Shown piece after piece: positions 20,681 to 30,668 of a stretch of 64,000 nt of DNA. Location: NCBI GenBank assembly GCA_019973155.2, contig BPQB01000052.1:1-64000 (forward strand), read 5' to 3'. Under the pieces are notes generated by a model. It did not search any database. It had not been told where the DNA came from and saw only the letters and a list, made by a program, of their open reading frames with translations. Positions within the stretch are counted from its first letter, which is position 1; the number at the start of each line of letters is the position of its first letter. This DNA is from Phanerochaete sordida. Its lineage: Eukaryota; Basidiomycota; Agaricomycetes; Polyporales; Phanerochaetaceae. A program made the translations under genes and the position numbers.

Positions 20681-22976
20681 GGCCCGGACAGGACGTCCCT
20701 GTGTGCTGATAGGTGAGCAATCTTCTGCTCAATACTGGTTGTACTCACCGAGTCCCAGGGTACATGTACATTACTTTGGGGGAATATGGCGGCTGGGTCC
20801 GCTCAACATGATTGAATCATGACATGAGATCGTTGCCGTGTCGGCCTTGCACCACATGCAAACTCCAGCCTGTTGAACGGCGCGCACGAGGCGACGCACA
20901 AGCGACTCCGCAAAGTTCACGAGCCCGCAGAGAGCCCGAAGCCGCGGCTACGCGAACCTTACATGTGTGCGTGTGGGAACGAGGGCCGGCGTTCCTGCGG
21001 CGCCGGGACAAGCGTAGCGCAGTGTCAGCTACGTCCCTTGACACAGTCCGTCCTAGCAGCCCCTAGGACAAAGGCCTGTACTCTGCATCGGGGCACTCGT
21101 GAGCTGCAGCTCTATCCACATTTAGTAACCGAGCCCTTTTGATCCTAACAACAGCAAACAAGCATTTCCACAGCGCACTGTGCGGGCCCTGTCCACATTC
21201 ACAATTTGGGGACGACGGACTCCTCTTCCGGAGATTACATAAATGGCTGGTTCGTGAGTCTAGCGGGTCCGGCGAGTCATGAAGGACAGCAATGTCGTAG
21301 CGCTGTTGGTGGGTCGCTCGCTCGCCGCTTCACGCTTTCGAAAGCTTACCTGCAACAAATCTTAGGGCTGTCGTGAACTCGGCGGGGTTTGTGCGCGGGC
21401 GAAGATGCCCGGCCGCTACCGCAGCTCTCTCCAAGGCGCCGACGCATGCGCTGATCTCCTCAGCGACCGGACCTCTCTCTGACGATTTGTAGACGTCCAT
21501 TGCGCCATCTACCGCCGACTTGGCATCGTCTCACGGAACCGCAGCTCGCAAACACGAGGCGCGTTTGCAGGGCCAAGATGCTGGCGACCGTGCATCGTTG
21601 CCATCCCGCGACAGTGCTCCATTACCTGAGGTGAGTCATCTAGATAGCCACGCTGCCAATTTCCCGGCTGGTCCAGGCCTTTTGCACTTTCTCATGCGCA
21701 CATGTTCCAGGTCCACGTTCGCGCTTAAAGTTTGCAAGCGCGAGATAGAGTTATGCGCGCGCTGATGAGCCCTGGGCCCGACCCGGGCGGCAAGCTGCGA
21801 AGACGCGGATTTTGGGGAGCAGAGGACGTAACTGTTCCCTTCCTCAGCGTGCATCTTCGCCCCTGTGCCTTGGAGTCGCCTATATCCGCTGCAGTGATCC
21901 TGACTGTGGAGCCCCCGAAGGAAGGACGCTTCTCCGAGTCGAGGTCGGCGTTCCGTCACTACTTCCTCCGACGGCCCCTTCCAGATCGTCCATAATAGCT
22001 TAAGCTTTCGTTAATTACTGAGTATACTGCATCATAGTGCATTTGAAGAGCAGAGACAGGTATGTGGCAATATGCTTCGCAGTCCAGAACGCTACTCACG
22101 ACCACAGAACAGTCAAATGGAACAGCGGCGACTACGCTTCACGGCGTGCCTTTGACCGGTGAAGGTAGCATCCCGACCACCTGTTTGGCAAGAGACAGGC
22201 CTCGAAGTCCAGCGGCAAGTTCCTTCAAGCGTTCACCAGACGGCCATATGGTATCCTTGACATAGGGTGGCCGTATACGCGCGCAAATTTGGGGTCGCCC
22301 TCTGAAGCTGCGGGTCGCCAAAACATTCCTCACGGAGTTTGTATCTCAGTACTTCCCTACTTAGCCAATTTGGACCCGGTTTCTCATCGGCGTTATACCA
22401 GGTTTTCCCTTAGACCTCTCACGGCGCGGCGGTGTACTCGAACGAGACCTGAAGTATCTTATTACTTTCAATATCCATGTTGGGAGAAATACACACAGCT
22501 ATAGAATCTCCGTGCTCACGTGAAATATCGCAGGCACAGTTGGTCACGTCGATTTGTGAAAGCCTCAAGCTGCGCTTCCGATAGCTATTATCGCTTATAA
22601 CCACCTTCCCCTCCGATTCGGTTGGATTCAGTCTGACGCCATGACAGGACCCTCCGCGTATAACGCCGCTACAGGATGCACCACGTAAGATACCGCGCTC
22701 ACAATCGACGTATGGGGCAACGCTTCCGCCGAGCGAGATGACAAGAGATCCAGGAGAGGCGCGAGACCGCATGGTCAGAGGTTTGAGGGTGGCAATAGGT
22801 ACGGTAAACCTACATCTGCCACCTGTTCGGTGCCGCTCATGGACACTGCTCGCCATGAATTTGTCGCCCACAGGACCTATAAGAGTGCACTGTAGGCGAA
22901 GAAGTGACCAGCAACGCCAGAGTTCCCAACTCAAACGTGCACGCAGCCCTCCTTCTCATCTTTTTCACTCGACAAG
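20681..22976. other. Intergenic between the two beta-barrel genes
   Basis: 2.3 kb with many overlapping frames and no recognised domain. CCTATAAGAG at about 22875 is a TATA-like element about 100 bp before the next start. The region may hold decayed sequence. Confidence 0.4.
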
Positions 22977-23593
22977 ATGCTTTCTGCCAAGTTCTGCGCT
23001 TCCCTCCTTCTCGCCATCGCGATGTCTTCGCCTATCCTTGCGGCACCCGCAGAGCCTCGCGCTGCCGATGTCGACCCGAGTGGCACGCACTCCGGAGACG
23101 GTAGGCATCCTCTTCGACGTCGCATTATATTTTGCACGCTGACGGTGCCGGCACGAAATTTAAAGGCACGTGGTTCAACCCCGGACTTGGCGCATGTGGC
23201 TTCATCAACTCCGGTAGCGACTTCATCGTCGCAGTCGGCCACGAGCTCTTCGACACCTACCCGTAAGTGTTCAGCGGTGTCACCGCCAAGCTACCACACT
23301 TACCAAACTCCGATTCGGCAGCGGCTACAGCGGCGGAAACCCTAACAATAACCCGATCTGTGGCAGACGCATTACCGCGAACTGTGAGTCTCGTGGTTCC
23401 TTGCGATTTCGCACGTTCAGCATAGCGCTGACGGGTGTGCATGTCAGACAACGGCGCGAGCGTTACTGTCGAGGTTGTTGATCGCTGCGTCGGCTGCAAC
23501 ACGTTTGACCTCGACTTCTCTCCTTCCGCATTCTCAGTCCTTGCCCCCACGTCTGTTGGCCGCATCCACAATGTTGTCTGGAGTCTGGATTAG
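22977..23593 (+). CDS. Secreted double-psi beta-barrel protein, paralog
   Basis: Signal peptide (FCASLLLAIAMSSPILA), then across three introns: GTWFNPGLGACGFINSGSDF, VAVGHELFDTYP, GYSGGNPNNNPICGRRITA, and VTVEVVDRCVGCNTFDLDF with SPSAFSVL, ending SLD at TAG 23591-23593. Intron positions match the gene at 20096: after the Gly of the SGD motif, inside the DT(F/Y)P block, and after the ITA block. They are therefore a tandem pair, both on the plus strand, and differ mainly in the propeptide. Function as for its paralog. Confidence 0.8.
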
Positions 23594-23855
23594 GTAAACC
23601 GGACCACAATATCTTTGAATCACTAGAAGCCCTAGTTGTACTATGCTAACGGGATCTAACGTAAGAAGCCCGGAGTGTCCTTGTATATCGCCTGTCACAA
23701 TGTGTCCCTTGTACTATAGTAGAGCGTTGGTTTCCTTCGGCGTATAGATTTGGCTCGCATTCGCGAATGTAAACTTGCATCACGGAATGTCTCGCTTCTC
23801 GAAGAACGATGCCAATATTGATTCTAAATTAATTCGTTCGGAGCATTTGACATCG

Positions 23856-24456
23856 CTACCTGATCTGTAGCTTAGCCCTGAGTCTCGTTAGACATTTCCC
23901 AAGCTCATTCCTGCCCTTCCTATCCGAACCGTAGCCCCAAAATGCATCGTTCTGTGGAATCAAGCAATTCTTAGCATTGCACAGATTGGACAACCCGTGA
24001 CTTACAGAGTTTGCATTGACGATATCGCGATCTTTCGTAGCAAGCAAAAGCGTACGTAGGTTCGGATGCTGAGTGAATTTCGCCTCGAGCACGGTCTCCA
24101 TGCAGTCGACGTTCACCTCAAGCCAGTCATTCCGTTGCTGGTTTCGGTGACGCTGGCCTTCGCGTAGAGCCGCCTGTGGCGTGGGCTGCAGTCGTATCTG
24201 CTCTGCCAGGGCAGATGCGTTGGTCAGGAATTTCAGTGCCTGGTATACTGCACAGTCTAGCGTCAGTCATCCTTGATATCCGCTCCTACGGTTCTGTGAC
24301 CCACGGTGCTCAGCGGTTGGGTAAATTCTCCCGTCGTGAAAGACTGAGTAAGACGAGAAATTCGTGAACCTTGCAGTTTGTGAGCGTAGGTTTGTCTTGA
24401 GTGGTAGGTAGGCTTACTCGTAGAAGGGCTTGTCCGGATCGTGAAATAGGATAGCT
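23856..24456 (-). CDS. NADAR domain, probable C-terminal half of a tandem-NADAR gene
   Basis: Minus-strand exons read EAILFHDPDKPFYE / FTNFSSYSVFHDGRIYPTAEH / YQALKFLTNASALAEQIR...AKFTQHPNLRTLLLATKDRDIV / NDAFWGYGSDRKGRNELGK, stop TAG 23856-23858. Intron positions equal those of the other NADAR genes here. No start codon lies in frame upstream. The frame runs instead into the 3' end of the next NADAR unit (24457-25197), separated by a 14-base poly-C (minus strand). Either an unseen start or intron exists, or the two units are one gene whose frame is broken at the homopolymer. Confidence 0.6.
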
Positions 24457-25197
24457 TCACCTGAGGCCCTCCGCTGGGGGGGGGGGGGGTGGACCTTCGG
24501 CTGCAAGCCCATTCCGAAGCCTCTGTCTTAGGCGCATGAGTATCTTCCCGAGCTCATTCCTACCAAGCCCATCCTTCCCTATACCCCAGAAAGCACTCAG
24601 CTGCGGTGTTTGTGAGTAGTACAGCTCTAGATATATGTTCCTTACTCACCGGGCTGGTGTCGATTAGCTCTCTGTCGCCCGTACCCAGGAGAAGGGATCG
24701 AAGGATAGAATGTTGCGTGAATTTTGCCTCAAGGACCTCTTCCATGACAGAGATCTTGATCGATGACCAATCTGCGCGTTGGAATTTCTGCAATCGTATC
24801 GACTCGTCGATCGCCGTGCGTGGGCTGCGCGCATTCCTGATCCTTTCTGCGAGGTTGGGAGCACCGTCGAGGAACTTACGAGCATTGTACACTGTCGTAG
24901 CATCAGTCGGAGATCTTTTTGATCTTAGCGTATGCTCCTCACAATGCTCTGCGGTGGGATAAATCTGTCCTCGGAACGTTATCGGGTACGATGCAGCATT
25001 GGTGAACCTATGGATCGCTCGTAAGACTGACTCGCAGCTATAAACTGAACCACGCACTCGAAGTAGGGCTGATCGCTCCCATAAAACAGGAGAGGCGTTC
25101 CTGTTTGCTGTCTTCGCGCTGGAGATCAGTTTTAGCGTATGCGGCGATCGTGGCTCCTCAATTCGACTGTGCAGCACTTACATAAATCCCTCTGCAT
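24457..25197 (-). CDS. NADAR domain protein, N-terminal unit
   Basis: Start ATG 25197-25195; exon 1 is only 16 nt. A phase-1 intron (GTAAGT...CTCCAG) joins it to a basic leader and TPLLFYGSDQPYFE. Then come FTNAASYPITFRGQIYPTAEH, VYNARKFLDGAPNLAERIR, LEAKFTQHSILRSLLLGTGD, and FWGIGKDGLGRNELGKILMRLR. With 14 C in the tract at 24489-24476 the frame stops at TGA 24459-24457. The complete NADAR domain precedes the tract, so the protein is likely functional alone. Confidence 0.65.
24476..24489. repeat. 14-base G/C homopolymer at the junction of two NADAR units
   Basis: Fourteen consecutive G on the plus strand. Its length modulo 3 sets whether the NADAR unit upstream on the minus strand stops or reads into the second NADAR domain. 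Such tracts are prone to slippage and to sequencing error. Confidence 0.8.
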
Positions 25198-26439
25198 GAT
25201 GTCAACGTTGAACCTTGCAGAATAGTGAGATATCTCTCCAATTCTTATGCTGGAAGAGGTGGTGGTAGAGGAGAGAGGTGAAGTGGCAAGAAACGTGGGG
25301 GCAGCATTGGGATAGCGTTCACGATTGCAACTTCCTTCCGCCTTCCTTCACACTGAAAGACCCGAGATTTCATACCCTCTCATCGATTTCCATTCGTCTA
25401 CGCACACAGCTTAATTCTTGGCAAATACGATGCAACCAGCCTTGAGATGCTTGTTCGGTGCTCTAGGGTCATGCTGAGAGAAAGTGATGGAACTGTATGG
25501 ACAGGACCCCGCCTTATGCCGCCAAAGGTCCGATGCTAAATCCCAAGATTTGGGCCATTTTCGGGCAGGCCCAAATTTCCCGAATCGGACAGGTTTCGGG
25601 CACCCTGCACGACTGCTCGCCCAAAAGTGCCCATTTTCGGGCAGGTTATGGCATGAGACCTCCAATTTTTCTCGCCGCGCGGCGGTTACGATTTCTGAAT
25701 TTATGAAGAAACGTTTATATTCCACCCCCGGCCCTACGGGCAGATTTTGACCTCGTGGACTCCGTCACGAAAAACGAGTGCAAGACCGTGGGAACTGTTT
25801 TTGTATGTCCCATTAGTTGAGCCCATCAAAATGGGGTTAGGGTTCAATACAATCCTTGTAGTCAAACTTGAGTGATTTCTTTGGCTCTTCCCTCTGGACA
25901 AAACTATCTCTCAAGCGGGTGGTAGGTACTCCTATGCGTCCTGTACCCTCACGTATCCTCGATTTTTTAACCGCCCGTTGTTTGCGTCCTCACCGTCGTC
26001 GTCGATGTTGGGGCCCGACGGGCGCTTGTTCACTCCAGGCTGCTGACATCAGTTGACACACTACAGCACATTGCATTTTCTGAGAATGTAGTGTGTAGTA
26101 GTAGCTCCCAGCTGCCTGAATATGTAAAAAATATGCTTGGAATAATTGTACTTTGAGTGCAAACAAACCATGAGCTTGGTACTCTTAGGCGCTTAATTTT
26201 GAAGAACGACGTCGTGTTGTGCGGGGTGCTCGTTCAAACGTTCATCCCTACCACACTCCTCCTCTTTCCCTTCGAAGCTGCTTGCCAACTGACGTTATTG
26301 CTATTGGCGTTCAAATATTCACCACTCACCTCACGCCGGCTGGCTTCACTCACACTCCATCAATACCAACTCGCCTCCACTCCCACTCCCGCTGCCGTAC
26401 CCGCAGCACTATCCAACCACACCTCCCTCAGACAGCAAA
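25198..26439. other. Intergenic containing a dispersed repeat
   Basis: Holds the TTTCGGGCA repeat block at 25503-25640 (see repeat). Frames across it mirror that repeat and are not genes. Nothing else was recognised up to the monooxygenase remnant. Confidence 0.45.
25503..25640. repeat. Dispersed repeat with TTTCGGGCA motifs
   Basis: Positions 25503-25534 are the exact reverse complement of 41248-41279 (32 bp). Both copies are followed by several TTTCGGGCA/GCCCGAAA motifs. Probably a fragment of the same transposable element in opposite orientations. Confidence 0.7.
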
Positions 26440-27810
26440 ATGCGTCCAGCGCGCGTAGGCATCATCGGCGCAGGCATCGCGGGGCCCGTGCTCGCGATGT
26501 TCCTCAAGCAGAAGGGGTACGCCCCGGTGCTCTACGAGCAGCTCGCCGTGCCGTCCGACGCAGGGCTCGGCATCGGGTGCGCCGCTCCTCTCAGCCTCTC
26601 TCCCCGCGCACGCCCTGACACCACGCAGCCCGACTGCGTGGCGTCGTGAAGCCTGCAGCAGAACGGCACGGCAGTGCTCGCGAAGCTCCCGGGCCTCCTC
26701 GAGGCGATCGGCGGGCACCCGACGGACGGATTCCGCTTCTACTCGGTGCTCCCCAGCAACACGGGCCTCCTGCGCCGCCTCCGCAAACACGGGCAGCTCG
26801 CGATGAGCGTGCGCCGGCCGTTGCTGCACGCGTGCGTCGTTGTGCACGCGCAGCAGCTGGGCGTCGAAGTGCGGGTCGGGCACAAGATCGAGGGCTCGCA
26901 CAGAGCGACGAGGGCGTGGAGGTCACGTTTGCGAACGGGGTGAGGGAGACGTGCAATTTCGTCGTCGGGTGCGACGGGCTGCACAGCAACACACGTGTGT
27001 GCCTGTTCGGCGACATGCCCGCGGACTACACGGGCCTGACACATGTACGTGCGCGTGCTCGCATGGAAGACGTGCAGCTCACCTGTGTGCCCTTCCAGTG
27101 CGGCGGGATATCCCCGACGCCCGCGTCCTGAGAGGGCAGGCATGCAGGACAAGACTTCTACGGAGACGGCGCGTACATGCTCGCCGTGACGATGGCGGAC
27201 GCGCAGACGGCCCTGGGCGTGCGTCCACTGCCCCTCGTCCGCCACGCATTCCGCACATTGACGGCCGTTCGCAGCATCAATTAGCGGGAGCCGGAGGCGA
27301 AGGAGGACTGGAAGGCAATAGCCGTGCCGCTGCCGAGCATTTCAAGCAGCACTCGCGGTTCAGCGACGCGTCGTTCGGTGCGGGAGAGATCGTGAGGAGT
27401 AGCCTGAAAATCGTCAAGGTTGGTTCACTTGTATAGCCTGAGTACAGCTGCTCACATTCTTCGTCAGTATGGGATCTACGACCGCGCAGAGCTCAAGACC
27501 TGGCACCAAGGACGCGTTGTCCTCATCGGCGACGCCGCGCACCCCACGAGCCCCGTGAGCGCCCTCGCCGCAGCCAGCGACGTCCCTGACCGCGTCCCAC
27601 AGCACCTCGTCCAGGGCGCCAACCAGGCGTACGAGGACGTGGACCTGCTGGTCGAGCTCCTCGAGAAGCACAACCCCGCGGCGGAGGCGCCATAGACGGC
27701 GACGCTGCAGACGGTCTTCGCGGAGCTCGAGCGCGTGCGCCTGCCGCGCACGGCGGAGATCGTGCGGCAGGCGCGTGCGCAGGGCGACATGCGCGTCGTT
27801 GCGGGCCCTC
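26440..27810 (+). pseudogene. Decayed FAD-dependent monooxygenase (salicylate hydroxylase-like), copy 1
   Basis: Begins with an intact Rossmann motif VGIIGAGIAGPVLAMFLKQKGY. It continues through VRRPLLHACVVVHAQQLG, FVVGCDGLHSNTR, GDGAYMLAVTMADAQT and GRVVLIGDAAHPTSP, all standard for group A FAD hydroxylases. Breaks are visible. The frame shifts by one base between GHKIEG and SDEGVEVTF near 26890. A stop follows PTPAS (27129). A TAG sits after HNPAAEAP (27693). It would have oxidised an aromatic substrate with NAD(P)H. The C-terminus runs directly into a second, N-terminally truncated copy. Confidence 0.75.
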
Positions 27811-27842
27811 ACCCCGCCTCGGCTCCCTCGCTGATGCCTCAT

Positions 27843-29030
27843 AGCCTACAGCACGCCGGACCGGCGGTGCTCGCCCGGATCCCTAGGCTCCTCGAGCACA
27901 TCGACAGCTACGCGGTCGACGAGATCCACTTCTACTCGGTGCTCCCTGAGGACGCGGGCCTCCTCGGCGTGACCGACCACCCGCGCTGCCTGCGCGCCGC
28001 ACACGGCTTCGAGCACGTCAGCGTGCAGCGCCCGCTGCTGCACGCGCCCCTTGTCGAGTACGCGGCGCGGCTCGGCGTGCCCGTCAAGTTCGGGCACAAG
28101 CTCGCGCGGCTTGAGCAGGACGCGGGCGGTGTCACGATGGGGTTCGCGAACGCCGCGGCGGAGACGGCGAGCTTCGTCGTGGGGTGCGACGGGCTGCACA
28201 GCAACACGCGCGGCTGCCTCTTCGGGGAGAGCCCCGCAGACTACACCGGGCTCTCACAGGTGCGCCCGCCGCGCGCCCCGCTACGCACACCGCTGAGTCG
28301 CGCCGCAGTGGGGCGGCATCTCGCCGACGCCCGACTTCTGGAAGGGCAAGCGCGCGATCGCGGACCTGCTCGGGGACGGCACGCACATGATCGCAGTCCC
28401 GATGAGCGACAGGCTGACGATGTGGGCGTACGTCCTCCCGGGCCCTCCGCCCGGCACACACACTAACGCCTCCCCACAGCGTCTCCCAGCGCGAGCCCGA
28501 GTCCAAGGAAGAGTGGCGCGTGCTCGACGCGGCGGCGGCGGACCACTTCAAGCAGCACTCGCCGTACACGCCGTACTGCGCGGGCGAGCTCGTCCGGAGC
28601 AGCCTGAAGGTCATCCGGGTCAGTCTCTCGCCCCCAATCCGCTTCCACCGCTGACGCCTGCGGCAGTACGGCCTGTACAACCGCCCGGCGCTGCCGACCT
28701 GGCACCGCGGCCGCGCCGTGCTCGTCGGCGACGCCGCACACCCCACGAACCCGGTACGCCCAGCCCCTCGCTCCACCGCGCCCCGCTCACACGACCGCAG
28801 CACGTCGGCATGGGCGCGAGCCACGCCTGGGCGGACATCGCGCTGCTCGCGGACCTGCTCGCGACACACAACCCCGGCGCGTTCCCACCGTCTACGGATA
28901 CGCTTGCGACGGTCTTCGGCGCGCTCGAGCGCGAGCGCCTCCCGCGCACGGCGGAGAGCGTGGCGCGTGCGCGCGCACGGCGAGCTGCGCACCGCGGCCG
29001 GCGTCGAGGCGTGTAAGGCGCACAATGAGG
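27843..29030 (+). pseudogene. FAD-dependent monooxygenase, copy 2, lacking the FAD-binding N-terminus
   Basis: Homologous to copy 1 from the SLQHAGPAVLARIP segment onward, but the GxGxxG exon is absent. Retains VSVQRPLLHAPLVEYAARLG, FVVGCDGLHSNTRGC, GGISPTPDFWKGK (the segment damaged in copy 1), DHFKQHSPYTPYCAGELVRS, GRAVLVGDAAHPTNP and GMGASHAWADIALLADLL across plausible introns. A frame change is needed near 28960 to reach the AHGELRTAAGVEACKAHNE tail. Without the dinucleotide-binding region it cannot bind FAD normally. Likely a truncated tandem duplicate. Confidence 0.7.
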
Positions 29031-29199
29031 TGTACCGCGAGATGTGCGCGGATCCCGAGAAGCTGCGCGGCGCGCGCACGAAGGCCAGCGCATATGGAGG
29101 TGTGGCTGTGCATCGGAAGTGTGGAGAACTTCGCGCGCCTGTCGCGCGGAGAATCTCGCACGCCTTGCGAAGGACAGTGCGCCGCGGATCGTCGTGAGG

Positions 29200-30668
29200 A
29201 GAGAGGTGCTGGAGACGGTCGCTGTGGATGACGCACCCGAAGCGCACCCTCACGCGAAGACGTACATTCATATCTTGTGTAGTTCTAATCATAATTCAAT
29301 GTTTGCACAATAAATGAGTGTTTGCCGGCCTGTGCTTCCTGTACATGTGAGCGGCCTTGTAACACGTGAAGAGCACTAATAGCTGCAGCGGTAGATTTGC
29401 CCTTACACATCGTGTCAGGATAGACCTACAGCCGCTGTGCTAGAGTGTTTATGAGGCTGCACAGGCTCCGGCGTTGTGCGCGCGAATACCGTAGTCAAGA
29501 CAGGCCACCCACCAGGGCCTGCAATGCGCGGGGCATACAATCCACGTCAAAGCAGCGGAGGCAAAAGAAGAAAGTGTATAGCATGACGCAACGGCCTGGA
29601 CGAAAAGAAGAAATTCTTTCTTTTCGTCCTGGCCATTGCGTCATGCGGTGGGTTTTCTTCATTTGCTTCCGCCATTGCAGCTCGTCGCGTACAATTCGCG
29701 TGCATGCGACGCGCTCGACGCGTTGGCGCCCAGGGCTCTTGTGCCATACCACGACGGCAATCTATCTTTGACTTCGGTCGCGCCTCTCGACGCCCTTGCT
29801 ACACTCATTCTGTCCTCCAGCTTGGATGGCTGAGCCTGCTTCCACCCGCAGGGATGCCCTCGATATCACTGCTAGTAGGCTGGCGACATCTGACTCATGG
29901 GCTCAAACTACGACCTCCACCATGACTCGTCCGACGTGCACCAATGGCGCGGCGAGCATTGGCGTGAGTGCGCGTGCGAGGATGCGCCCGACGCGACTTG
30001 TCCGCTGCGCGTCGAGCGCGTTAGCGCCCAACGCTCCTCGTCTCGAACCACCACGTCCGCGGACCCTCAAACTCGCCCGCGTCGCCCGTCGCCCTTGCCA
30101 CGCCGTCCACGCCGCCCGACGATGCTGTGCTCGCTGTCTCCGCCGTTCTCCGCGCTCTCCGCGCCTCCCTGCTCACTGTCCCACCCCGGCAACTCGTCGC
30201 CAGCCCCCGCCTCCCTCCGCTGCCCTGCACCCCTCTCGCACTCGCCGCTGCCTTCCTCGGCCTTCCCAAAGGTGGTCAACATGGCCCAAGACCCTTTGTA
30301 CGCCGTCCGCGCGCCTCTGCGCGCTGCGGCGGCTCGCCTTCGCCCTGCCGACCCCCACCCTCCACGCCCTCAACCACGCCTCTCACGACCGTGCTCGCCG
30401 ACTTCGCGCCCCCGGAGACGATGCCTGAGTAGGCGGGAAGTGTGATGCGCCGTCCGTTTTGGTGAGTTTTCGTTCTGGTCGCGCTGCCCCCTCCCGTCGC
30501 TATCCGGCTCTCCCGGCTCATCCGACACCCCAGACACCCCGCTCTCGCACTCTCTCGACCAAATTCGCGCCCTCACAGAAGACCAAGAACGTCCGCGTGA
30601 CGCGGCGCATGCCCTACTTTGGTGCGCCCGCCTTCACTTTACCCTCTGCGCGCGCTGACCGCCTTTTT
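29200..30668. other. GC-rich low-complexity stretch with a fold-back repeat
   Basis: Apart from the palindrome at 29556-29675, the region is Pro/Arg/Ala-rich in all frames. No domain or signal peptide was seen. Confidence 0.4.
29556..29675. repeat. Large imperfect palindrome (fold-back element)
   Basis: Arms of about 58 bp (29556-29613 and 29618-29675) are reverse complements with roughly ten mismatches. The core arms GCATGACGCAA and GGACGAAAAGAA are exact. Both strands therefore encode near-identical open frames. Likely a MITE-like or fold-back remnant. Confidence 0.75.
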
